Below are positions 1-10,500 of a DNA stretch of 64,000 bases, one piece after another. The notes under the pieces are model-generated. The model did not search any database, had not been told where the DNA came from, and worked only from the letters and a program-made list of their open reading frames with translations. Source of the DNA: Turritopsis dohrnii (lineage: Eukaryota > Cnidaria > Hydrozoa > Anthoathecata > Oceaniidae); contig BQMF02000026.1 of the NCBI GenBank assembly GCA_027922465.2, positions 310,001 through 374,000 on the forward strand, in the 5' to 3' direction. The translations under genes and the position numbers were made by a program. Positions within the stretch are counted from its first letter, which is position 1. Every line of letters begins with the position of its first letter.

Positions 1-950
1 AAGCGTGTACCTTATCAGTAAAAAAAAAGTCGGCAAAAAAATTAGTCACTTGGACAAAATTTAGTCACTTTTTGCCGACTAAATTTTCGCGTTTAGTCAC
101 TTATTGCCGACCAATTTCCAAGACAAAAAATGACGAAGAAAGTTTGGATAAATTGAAAGTTTTTTTAAGAAATAAAATATGGCACCAAAAAAAAAGAAAG
201 GTTAGATAATTAGGTTAATTATTCAATTTCAATAACAATAACAGCAACATTTTTGTCAATTATGAGGAATTTGTTTTTGCCTTTTTGCGTTTATAAACAT
301 TACATCAGTTGCAAACTCATCCCTATTATTTAATGGCGATGCTGATTGACAACTGCACATAAGTTGTATTCAGTATTTTTCAATAGCAGCGATTTTATTT
401 TTTGCATGGTGTAGCTAGCACCTATATAATACAACAAAAAATAACATTATTGAAATCTTCATTTCTTGGTAAACTATCCATAGAATGAGATGAGCACTCG
501 CACACATCAGGTGTACAGTCCAACCCCCTCATATAGAAGAGAGGACACCACAGAAAAAATATATAATTTGTTTACTTATGAACGACTGTTCTCGTACGCA
601 CGCTTATTTAATCGTAGCTTTGGTACCATATTGACTTCGAAAAACTTAATTTTGCATAACAATTGGCTTGGACTACTGTTGAGCATTTTCAATGAAAAAC
701 ACAACTGGAAAACCTAGAATCATGTTCAATGAAAGGATGCATAATATTAGGGAGTGATATTTCCTATTTGTTGTTTTAAAGGAATATTTTTCCACAAGTA
801 GAATGTAGCTCATGTTTTGCAAAATAAATATCCAGTTGTCTACGACCACATGACGTCATTTTTATTGTATTATTGGATTTTCCGAAGGTGAACTTATCAG
901 CAAGCATAAATATCAAACATCAAATCAAAGTTATAAAACTACCTTCCGCC
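1..950. other. Non-coding 5' flank of TFG with repeat debris
   Basis: No convincing gene is visible. Bases 13-112 repeat the words 'ttagtcact' and 'ttgccgac' several times in both orientations. Related text recurs near 45495-45590, which marks an element remnant. The 5' UTR and promoter of TFG should lie between about 300 and 950, but no TATA box or initiator stands out. Confidence 0.5.
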
Positions 951-3900
951 ATGAATAGCAATAGTTTTCCTATGCCAGCTATTGATCTTTCCGGAAAGCT
1001 TATCATTAAGGCTCAGTTAGGTAATGACATTCGAAAAATTCCAATCCATAATGAAGAAATAACTTATGATGAACTTTTACTGATGATGCAAAGATTGTTT
1101 CGAGGACGAATCAAAGGATCCGATGAAATAACAATTAAGTACAAAGATGAAGGTATGTAACGCCCATACTTGTTTTTCTGAAATAGATATAGATTTAATG
1201 GAAGAAATAAAGTGAAAATAAGTGAAACAAAATCATATAGTGTGGTGTGACAATTAGACAACTTTCAAATGTTTATATGCAAGGCCCTATCTTTCAGATT
1301 GATATTCCCTCTAGTTTGAATCATTGTAAATATTATTGTAAGACATCATAACAATTAATGCTCATATAAATGGATAAGTGTGTATTAAGGGAAGTCAAAT
1401 TTTGGCAGTCAGATTAAATGTATATATTGTTTAAAAAATCAAAGTTGTGTGACATAATGGGTGCAAACATTAGTGTTTGCTTGATAATTGCTATTGTATG
1501 CATGCTTTTTTATAAGAACACAACCCTCAGATTTGGCCAGAAAATAAGAACGGAATAAGAACAGCCTGATGCTCATCATTTCCGAAAATTAAAAACAGCC
1601 CAAGCCTGGATTTTCTTGCAAAAATAGAACAATCCATGATCTGAATTCTTTTGCAATTTCCTCTTAAGCTACTGATAAAGAGTTTACAACAACAACAACT
1701 TTCGGTAGGAAAAACTTGCAAACATTTGTGTCTTGTCCAAAAGTTTTTTCCGTCCGAAAATTTTGGAATTTAAGGAATTTGTAAAAATATGATTTTGGTT
1801 GATTTGAGGCCTGATAAGAAATACACTTTTGATATATCAGGCCTTCTTTTAAGAAGCCCAAAACTGCTCAGCACTTGCTCAAAAGCATTCTAGAAGTGTC
1901 TTGTGTTAAAAGTGACAAAACCAGTTAGGCTCTCAGAACATTACAATGGGTATGATTCAGAGTACAGTAGCAGTCGGTCAAGAGTTTTCTGCAAAAACAT
2001 TGTTTTGTGTTTTGTTTGGGGAAATATAGGAGAACTGCTCAAGTTTCTCCTAGAGTGCATTTGCTGCAATGCAGTAGCAAGTCTCAAGTGAGCTCTATTG
2101 CAAAATATTTTATCATGTTACAAAGTAAATGCAAAACAGACTTGACAAGGTGGTAGAAAATAAAAAAGTTGCATGACTGACGTGCAGTGAATACTTCATT
2201 TCCTAAAAAATCATCATTCATTCACACAAAGGTCATCTTGCCAGAAAGTAATATAATAGAAAACAAAAGTCCTTAGCATAGAAATGGTGTCATCATTCAG
2301 CTCATGAATGATTAAATGGTTCTACCACCTTTCAGGGAGAGATCTACAAATTTTTGGAGAAAAGTACCCAAGTTACAATTCTTATTTCTATTTTGTATGA
2401 TAACACAAAACTTATTTTGTATGTTTACAAAATAGACTGAAATAACATAATAACTCGTCTCATTAGTTTACTCACCTTTTTTGCATATCTCAAGCCTATG
2501 TTGTTTTTATATCCAGGGTATTTGGGAAAGGTGCACTTCTTGCGTAATTTATTTCATTATACTATGGTTTTAAAAAAATAGGAAATCCATCGTCCAAAAG
2601 TTTTTTTGTCCAAAATCCAAAAAGGTGCCCAAGGCTACCGGTTTTAATATATATCTATATTATTCATGAGGTTGAAAAAAAAGTGTGTCAGCAGTATTTT
2701 TATGAGATAATCTCCATGACAGAGCCAATCATTTTTTTATTTTGTTTGAACGCTTTGTTAACAATAAACAGCTGCTCCCTCCCAGACCATTTCTCAATTG
2801 TTCTATTTCTACTAACATCAGCATAGTGCAACTCTCAGCCCTATATATTACAGTTCATTATCTTTAAGTTTTTTTTGCTTTCTGTTATTATCAGTAAACT
2901 TCTTTTTTTCTTGGTTAGATGGTGATATGGTCACAATATTTGATAGTTCAGACTTGATGTTTGCAAAATCATTGAATCGTTATTTAAAGCTAACTTTATT
3001 TGGTGAGTTATTTTCTTTTGTTGTTTTGTAGAAAACAAACATAATATTGGTCTGAACATTTGTTTTCTCTGACAACAAACAGAGCAATCATTTTAGTGTT
3101 ACTTTTCAGGTGAGATATGTACTACTGGCTCTTTCAAACTATTAGATTGAAGAGTGGTGTTTCATAAACTGATAGCCATGTGTTTTGATTTTGTAGTAAT
3201 ATAATTACTGAAAACTGAAATCTCAACCAGAAAACCAACTTCTTTTTATCTGACTCCTGATTTTTTTTATGCAAACCACTAAAGTGTTATTATTAATGTG
3301 TCTTCGGGAAGTAATTGCATGATCAGCTCATAACATGCATGTATCATCAATGCATTCTTTAAACTTGATAATCTGATATTTTCAAGTGACCAGAAGCATT
3401 TTTTTTCTAGTAAATGGCAAGCCAGAACCATTACAGCACGATCAAATCAAGGAAGTGAAAACAGAGCTATTAGATATGCGTGAAAAAATCAACAATTTAA
3501 TCTCTCGATTGGACATATTTGCAGAAGAACGCACCTTTGACGATCAGTTCACTCATAATAATCACACCAATAAGCAAGCGAGTAAGTTGTTTCTTTTTTG
3601 TATATTATATTTATGAACTTTACACAATTTGTCAAATTGTGACAATTCCTGAATCAAAACAAAGAAAGTGCTTCATAGGAAAAGAAAAACAATACATCTG
3701 CTACACTTTGATTTCACTTCGATGTTAAGAAGGCTTTCTTTGTTTTGTTTCAGTGTTGAAGCCACCATGTTGTTGTAATGGTACCCAAACTTTTCATAAT
3801 GTTGGATCACATCATGAAAATGTTTTTCAACGAAACGGTCGTTATAATAAGCGTGTTCAACCCCATAATCACGAGCATTTCATTCCTGTTACTCATCCAT

Positions 3901-5595
3901 CTATTCCTTCGAAAGAAACGCAAGAACAGCAAGCATCACCGTTACACACATATAGTACTGTACCCGCATCAGTAGTTGTTGAAAAACATACTCCTCCATC
4001 TCAGTCAGTATTTTTGAAAGAAGCAAGAACACTTGAACCAACAACAGCATTTTCAAGCTGTGAAAAGGACGCAAAAGCTAGAGCACATTTTACAGACTCG
4101 ATGCGGCTAGTGATGAGTGAATATTACAAAAGCGATCAGTATGGTGAACTTGGTTACAAGAAATTTCCAAAATCTGTTGTTGTGAAATTATCCAAAGAAT
4201 TAGGTTTAACTAAAGTACAAGTAAAACAATGGGTTCGAAACAGAAACAAGCGAGAACGCGCCAAAACGTCCAAAAATTCTTCGACTATTGATACGCCGTC
4301 ATTTGTTGATATCCACATTCAAGGAAATGTTGTTAAACAGAAATCCATTTCCCCGAACAACTCTATCTCCTCCTCTCATCATCCTGCCACCACTGTAGAC
4401 AACACTGAACAGATCGGTAACCCAAAGTTTGAAAAAACTCAAACAACAGTAAAAGAAGAATTAGAAAACCCTCATGTGTTTATTTTAGCTAATCCTAACT
4501 GAAAAAACAAAGCTTATATTGTTTTGTTGATGTGTACCTCTCAGGCTGAATGTTATTTTAGGTTGTTCTGGTGTGAAGACGTTTCAATACAATTTTCGTC
4601 CTTTTCTTCCGCAACTGCTACCCTATTTTAATTATTAAATAACGCGGTGTTTGATCTCTTCCAACTCAGAGATCTGTCTGATAAAATTGATGTTACTTTA
4701 TTTCCACAGTATTGTTCATATTTCAAAATGCTTTTTATCAGAAGCTCCTGAAAAGATTCCTTCAGTTCTTCAACAAACAACACATCAGGCATCTGTCGAG
4801 AACAAAGCCCATGCAGCGTTATTCGATCCATTAAATGCCAAGTTGGAAGCTGACAGCACAACCAATGATCCTTTTGATGGAATTGGTAAGTCCAGTGGGT
4901 CTGCATACGTTGATTACCAAGATTCTGTCATTATATCGAATGTAAAAAATGAAGTAGCCATTTTACTTCAGTAGTATTTAAGTTAATATTTTGTATTTTC
5001 AGGAAAACCTAATTCCCTCCCAACAGTATCCCAGCATAGTTACGGCCAGTCAGTGGCAGTAGGATCTCAGCATCCAGCTACTATCGGTAACGCACAAGAC
5101 TACCAACAAGTCCAGCAACAGCAGCAGCAACAACAACAAACTAGCTACGTTACTTCTTCATCCAACCAGCAATATCCATCATCAACACCTCTATCTGATC
5201 CTAATTATTTCACCAATCCCCAGTCCACCTATCAAGCGCAATCGTCGATCCAGGCCACGTCGCAAGCATATGTAGTTCAACCGCAAGCCCAACAGTATTC
5301 TGGTGGAAATCAGTCCTATGTGCAACAAGGGCAACAGCAATCTTATCCTACCAGTCAATCATACTCTGCTCAAGGTCAACAGTCGAATACATATAGCCAA
5401 GAATATTCACAGCAATTACCAACTGGTTATGGAGCTCAAATACAGCAACCTGGTAATCCATACCGAACACCTAACGCACCTGGACGTTACCCTCAACCTG
5501 CTCAAGGTTACGATTACAATTCTGTTCAGCAGCAGCAGCAACAACAACAGTTACCTCCGAATGCAGTAGCGGGTGGTTTGTATGTCCCATACTAA
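951..5595 (+). CDS. TFG: TFG protein (TRK-fused gene), ER-exit-site scaffold, 5 exons
   Basis: TFG organises COPII carriers at ER exit sites and oligomerises through an N-terminal PB1 domain. Exons are 951-1152, 2919-3002, 3411-3581, 4742-4885 and 5003-5595; every junction is phase 1, giving 397 residues against about 400 in vertebrate TFG. The PB1 domain is split over exons 1-2 ([12 protein letters not shown], then TIFDSSDL). A coiled coil follows in exon 3 ([16 protein letters not shown]). Exon 4 carries the short FDPL motif region. Exon 5 encodes a Q/Y/P-rich low-complexity tail with two polyglutamine runs. I chose ATG 951 for its good context (ccgccATGa) and because the PB1 domain begins about 15 codons later; earlier in-frame starts are only TTG. 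A homeodomain-coding exon lies inside intron 3 and is described separately. I am sure of the family and fairly sure of each splice site. Confidence 0.95.
1505..1640. repeat. Partial copy of the 'ataagaac' inverted-repeat element, TFG intron 1
   Basis: The text around 1507-1640 (ttttttataagaac, ctcagatttggccag, aataagaacagcctga, gcctggattttcttgca) matches, with changes, the right end of the element at 52477-52946 in reverse orientation. It is a truncated copy. Confidence 0.6.
2767..2873. repeat. Short dispersed repeat, copy A (TFG intron 1)
   Basis: About 80 bp from 'cagaccatttctcaattg' to 'ttcattatctttaa' are repeated in the same orientation at about 5915-5998, just after TFG, with a handful of differences. 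No terminal inverted repeat was seen. Confidence 0.7.
3754..4502 (+). CDS. Atypical homeodomain exon inside TFG intron 3
   Basis: An open exon begins after a good acceptor (ttgttttgtttcag, ending at 3753) and runs 749 bases to a TGA at 4500-4502. About 105 residues in is a homeodomain: [13 protein letters not shown] as helix 1, then [20 protein letters not shown] and NRNKR as helices 2-3. W48 and N51 equivalents are kept. Position 49 is V and position 50 is R, not the usual F and Q. The helix 1-2 loop is about seven residues longer than the 60-residue standard. Flanks are low complexity and Ser/Thr/Gln rich. There is no in-frame ATG near the start. TFG exon 3 ends in phase 1 with a single A, and this exon starts with TG, so splicing exon 3 to it creates an ATG codon and keeps frame: PB1 plus coiled coil joined to a homeodomain, 401 residues. 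Otherwise it is the last exon of a nested gene with an unseen 5' exon. I cannot name the homeobox class. Confidence 0.75.
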
Positions 5596-5911
5596 TTCCA
5601 AACTTCAAGTTAGATGAACTGGCACCTGTTGACCATACTTGCAACTAATCTATCGAAACTGAATTTTTTTTTGTATTGTAGTAATAATTTTTCTAATACG
5701 AATTTTGCTCAATCTCTTAATTGTATATTTTTCTTTTTGGTTTTATTCGAAGGTTTGTTCTGTTTCATCGCCTCAGTTTGTTACACGGTAATATATCATG
5801 AACAACTACTGTGTTGTGTACTTTTGGTAGCAAGTTTCATGTTTGATGCACTGAATCACATTGTTTATTTGGATCCGCCGAGTAACACTTCCTTTTTGAT
5901 CACTGTTTCGT

Positions 5912-5998
5912 TCCCAGATCATTTCTCAATTGTTCTATTTCTACTGACATCAGCATAGTGCAACCCTCAGCTCTACATATAACGCTTCATTATCTTTA
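5912..5998. repeat. Short dispersed repeat, copy B (3' of TFG)
   Basis: Same orientation and near-identical to 2767-2873 from 'catttctcaattgttc' to 'cattatctttaa'. The two copies flank TFG exons 2-5. Confidence 0.7.
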
Positions 5999-6579
5999 AT
6001 GGTTTGTAAAAAGGAGCTTGGTTATCATCTAAAAAAGCAGATAAGCTTAGAAGGAGTATTTCCAAATTCTTGTTGCAGCAAAAAGTAAGCCCTAAGATGA
6101 ATTTCTGCTTCATCATCAAAAGAATACAATTTTATCGTAAATTTATGAATGGCAATCCAAAACAATATCGAAAAGTACTCTTTCTCGTAGACAGGTTGCT
6201 GTTGGAAGGAGAATCAACAAAAAGTTCTATTTAAGAATGTACAAGAACTTTTCCTGGTCAATCAGAGGCAGTTGGGGATAGCCTTAAACATGTTGACAAG
6301 CCGATTTGGGAAGTTCCAATGCACATTGATTTGTTAAAAAGTTGTAAGGTAAAAGGAGAAGAAATTCCTTTATAAGGGTCGTTCAATATGAAACATATCC
6401 CTGAATAAATGCCTAACGCTAATGGAGTGGGTGTTTTTGGTTATACTCCGTATAACGATAGGGGGTGGGTGGTACTTTATTTAGGTCAGTGGCATAACGG
6501 CAATAAATGAAAACAGTCGTAGAACAATCTTAGGTTGTTGCCACCTTTCCCCCTTATGATTATTATTGCTTATCATACA

Positions 6580-6738
6580 GTTTATCTAACAATTTCAGAC
6601 CACTAAAACTATTTGGTGTAAACCTTATAAGATTTGTTTGGATAGCCGAGTTTATGAACAACTCTTGCCTCGTTTTTTCAAACGCTTTTATGAGTGTTTT
6701 TACCGAAACGTTTGGTGGTCTGAAATTGTTAGATAAAC
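6580..6738. mobile_element. Small MITE with 24 bp perfect terminal inverted repeats
   Basis: Left arm 6580-6603 (starting gtttatctaacaatttcag) is the exact reverse complement of 6715-6738. The 111 bp interior has no ORF. No clear target-site duplication was found. Confidence 0.75.
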
Positions 6739-7310
6739 ACACTCTTATCGACAAAAGATTCCCTCAGAGATCGCGTTTGCACTCACGCGATCTGTGCCTT
6801 GGTAATATAAAGTCGTAGCAAAATCACGATGAACTGGGATGAACGAAACGGAATCAGAAACGTTAGACTAAAGAGAATGGCAGCCCGCCGCTAACAAGAA
6901 TTACTGTGCCACGGCGTTTCAAGAACTCGAATGGCATGCTATTGATGATGCGCCGATGAAGGAAAAATGATGTTCAATAATAATAACTAACGAAATTGGA
7001 ACCTGCCCACTGTTACGTGATATATTGAACTTGTTTGGGTAGATGATTGAATTGACAGTTTTAGTTGTTCGATTACATTTTGAAAACTCATAGCTGTTCT
7101 TTTAGAATTTTTTGCTGGAAAGTAACAATAGTGCGGTGGCCGTTAAAAAAATAAAGGCGAATCGCTAGGGGTGTGTCTCTCTCCTTTCTTCACCTATCCT
7201 GTTCTTATTATACGCATGAACTTTTTTTGGTATAAAGGGGGCGTTTATACGTAACACAACGGGGGTCTGGAGAAAAACCCTTACACGGACCGTGATGACG
7301 GGGTTGGGTC

Positions 7311-7356
7311 AACCTCGTTCCCAGGGCTTCTTCGAAGAAGCCCGGGGAACGAGGTT
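7311..7356. repeat. GC-rich hairpin, 'cctcgttcccagggcttc' family
   Basis: Arms 7311-7332 and 7335-7356 are inverted repeats with one mismatch and a 2 nt loop. The same motif forms a second hairpin at 44945-45018, so this is a dispersed foldback family. It lies about 200 bp upstream of the PRDX4 start codon. Confidence 0.8.
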
Positions 7357-7558
7357 GGGGGTTGGGGGTGGTTCTCGAGGGACTCGAGGATGGCGCACGA
7401 GAGGTCCCGGAAAAAATCTGGAAAAACTTTTAACCCGGTTTTAATCCCGATAACTCTTATTCAATCGACCAAATTTCGATATCCACGTGTGTGTGGTGAT
7501 GACGTGTGTCTTCTCACAGCTGGGTTTAGATCCATTTTTCCTTTGATATTACTGAAAA

Positions 7559-10500
7559 ATGAATTACTTTATCATCTGCTCTATCATAGCTACTATTTTT
7601 TCTGCTAAATGTGACGAGTCATGTCGAACATTTGCTGGTGGGGAAGTTTACCCCAATGAGAGAAAAGGTGGTGTTGAACATGCACTTCATTGGAGCAAAG
7701 CACAAAGTAGGTTAAAATATTACAACATATAATACGTAATTACATACGCAAAACTAATTACATTTGTTTTCCCTTCGTAGTCATAAAGATCTATGAAAAA
7801 GATGTAGTTTTCTCTATTAGTACTTTAAACACTGTGTTGTATAATATCATGTTTGGATCTGCCAACATGTGCCATTTTGATAATTTACAAAAATGTTTAT
7901 ATACATTCTTTTAAGGCACTATGTTGAATTATAATTTTGTGATTGAAGCATGTGTGTATATGTGCCAAACACAACATGCACAATCAGCAGTAAGGTTGCC
8001 CATTAAATAACACTCACTATGTATATACCGTAAAGCGGGGTGACTTCGATCAATTTTGCCACTATTTTAAAAGTAACTTCCGAAATACTAAACCATTACT
8101 TCTGAAACTTTGGAATCATTACATTACATATTTCTTCTATTTCAGTGCAAAATTTCACATTAACTAAACTTGTAATTTCAGAGAAATAACCTGATCTTTC
8201 CAAGAAAATGACAATATCGATTATGGGGTGACTTCGATCAGCTTATGAGAAGCGCCAAATTACTTATAATTGTATTTGACAATGTTGTTAAAGCGCCATT
8301 ATTACAATATTAACAGACCACCATTTGTCATCCGAGGTAAATGTTCGACCGTAAAAGATCAGCGAATGTTAGTAAAACAAAAGATATTGAAGACGTTCAC
8401 ACATGTGTGACCCTCGTTAATACGAAACGAAATTAACATTGACATTTCATTGTATCTCAAACAAAATTTTTGAGATCTATCATCATGGGGAAAGAGCACG
8501 CTTATTAAAATTTCTTCGGTAAGTCATTAAATCCCCCATGAGATACGACGACTTTTCACGAAGTTCTTGTGAACATGTAACTTATAGCGATATAAAACAT
8601 TCGTTTTTTTCGTGTTTTTATTAACACGATATTATCGATAAAGGAATAAGGAAAAGAAAAACAGAATATAGCGGTGAAGAACAGAATTTCTTTCAGACAT
8701 ATTATAATTTTCTTTACATTCAGCCTCTATACTTCACATATGTACCAGAAATGTCCAGGCTAGACTCTTGAATACGACGTAGAGCGATGACCAATGTGAG
8801 CGGTGAAAATTTCGATGTTTTTCGTCGTTAATTTCGGAAGAAATTGATTGTTTCGCTTGAAGACGATTCTGATTATATTTTACAATAAGAATCTAAATGA
8901 AAATCTTAAAAAATGTGAAAAACGCACTTTAATTTGAGTCATTCCATCTCAACTTAGCAAATTCAGAAGGTACTCCCCAGGTGACCCTCTCAGATTTTGG
9001 TAATTTTTTGATATTTTGTTCATTTATAAAAGATTAGAAGATCCTGAAAATTTCAGGTCAAAATCTTAAGCGGTTGGAAAGTTATGTCTATTTGAAGTTG
9101 TCATGGTAAGAGTAATTTAAACGCAACGGGTACCAAATTGCAATGTTTTGTCATTTTTAAGACTCAATAACTTTTTTTCTACTTTAGATCACCCTCTGAA
9201 ATTCAGGATATCACTATAAACCCAAAAAAGCTATAGAAGATACCCAAATTGACATTTTCAAATCTTTCAGAAAATCCGTAATGGCAGCTTCAAAATTGAA
9301 AAAAAAACGAAAAATTGAATTTCGGGCCATTTTTGAGAAGCAATTACACCAATATTATACTAACATATGTATTAAAACCTATAAATATGATAAATATACT
9401 AGGAATGCTACCAAAACACAAAAAAACAAGAGATTTATGTAACTATCTCCAATTCTACAGGCATCTCAAATGTGACCCAGCAAAAAAAATGCGAAAATGT
9501 GGATTCCACTCAGTATCAAAAAACCCTAGTTGGGAAGTATTTTTTAAAAATGAAAATTCAACTCAGAAAAGCCCAACATCCTAAGTAATTCACTTATCCA
9601 ATAAAAAAAGTGGATTCATGATGGTTTTTAGACTAATTTCTAAGTACAAAATTGGTAAAAAATGGAAAAAATCGGATTTTTGTGAGGTCGTTTGAGATTT
9701 TTCAAAGTAGCAGATGCCATAATTTCAGAACTCTTTGTCACAAACACATCAAATCTTCAGTATGTGAAGCACTTTGGCCATAGTATAGGAATATATGGAA
9801 ATTGTAACCCTTAAAAATCATAAAAACTCAAAAATAACTATTTAAAATCGAGATAATAGGCTTGAAATGTCAAAAAATTGTTCCTTTTTTGCCATTTTTA
9901 AGACTCAATAACTTTTTTTCTACTTTAGATCACCCTCTGAAATTCAGAAAATCAATATAAATAAGCAGTTATAAATTTTCAGGATCTTCTAATCTTTTAT
10001 AAATGAACAAAATCTCAAAAAATTACCAAAATCTGAGAGGGTCACCTGGGGACCAGTTGTTAAGTTGAGGTGGAATGACCCATTTCAGAGTTTAAACAGT
10101 TTATTTTTACTGATCGAAGTCACCCCGCTGATCGAAGTCACCCCGCTTTACGGTACTCATTATTGTTGCAAATCTGTTTTATCAAGTAAATAAAAAATGT
10201 ACGTTACAAATCATAGAGTTAAAGGATTTAGGATAGGAAACTAGGGAAGCAAGAGCGTCTCAAATAATTTGAAAGCAATTGAATGCAGGAATGAAGATTT
10301 GAATATTCCTTTTGTTTCGGTTTCTGTTGACTTATAGTCTTATGATATTTTTATTTTAAAGAACAACAAAATTGTTTGGTTGATATACCAGTGGATACAA
10401 AAATGCTTTGTTGAAAGTTTTAGAAGTTCAAAATTTTTATGTTGTGTTAAAACATCATGCAAATCTCCTAATGATGGTGTATAATTTAACTCTCCCATAG

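Larger units (their letters stand above)
5596..7558. other. Intergenic TFG-PRDX4 with repeats, no gene seen
   Basis: Holds the TFG 3' UTR and the PRDX4 promoter. It also contains repeat copy B (5912-5998), a 159 bp element with 24 bp inverted ends (6580-6738), a small stem 'gatcgcg/cgcgatc' near 6768-6793 and a GC-rich hairpin (7311-7356). Short ORFs here lack protein-like character. Confidence 0.6.

Noticed and set aside
490..717. 75-codon ORF upstream of TFG
   Set aside because: No motif, no conservation argument; probably chance in the 5' flank.
3778..3975. Plus-strand ORF overlapping the homeodomain exon in another frame
   Set aside because: Hydrophobic shadow ORF with no family character; the homeodomain frame is clearly the coding one.
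5614..5958. 114-codon ORF 3' of TFG
   Set aside because: Composition of AT-rich 3' UTR read through (Phe/Leu/Ile/Cys); overlaps a dispersed repeat; no motif.
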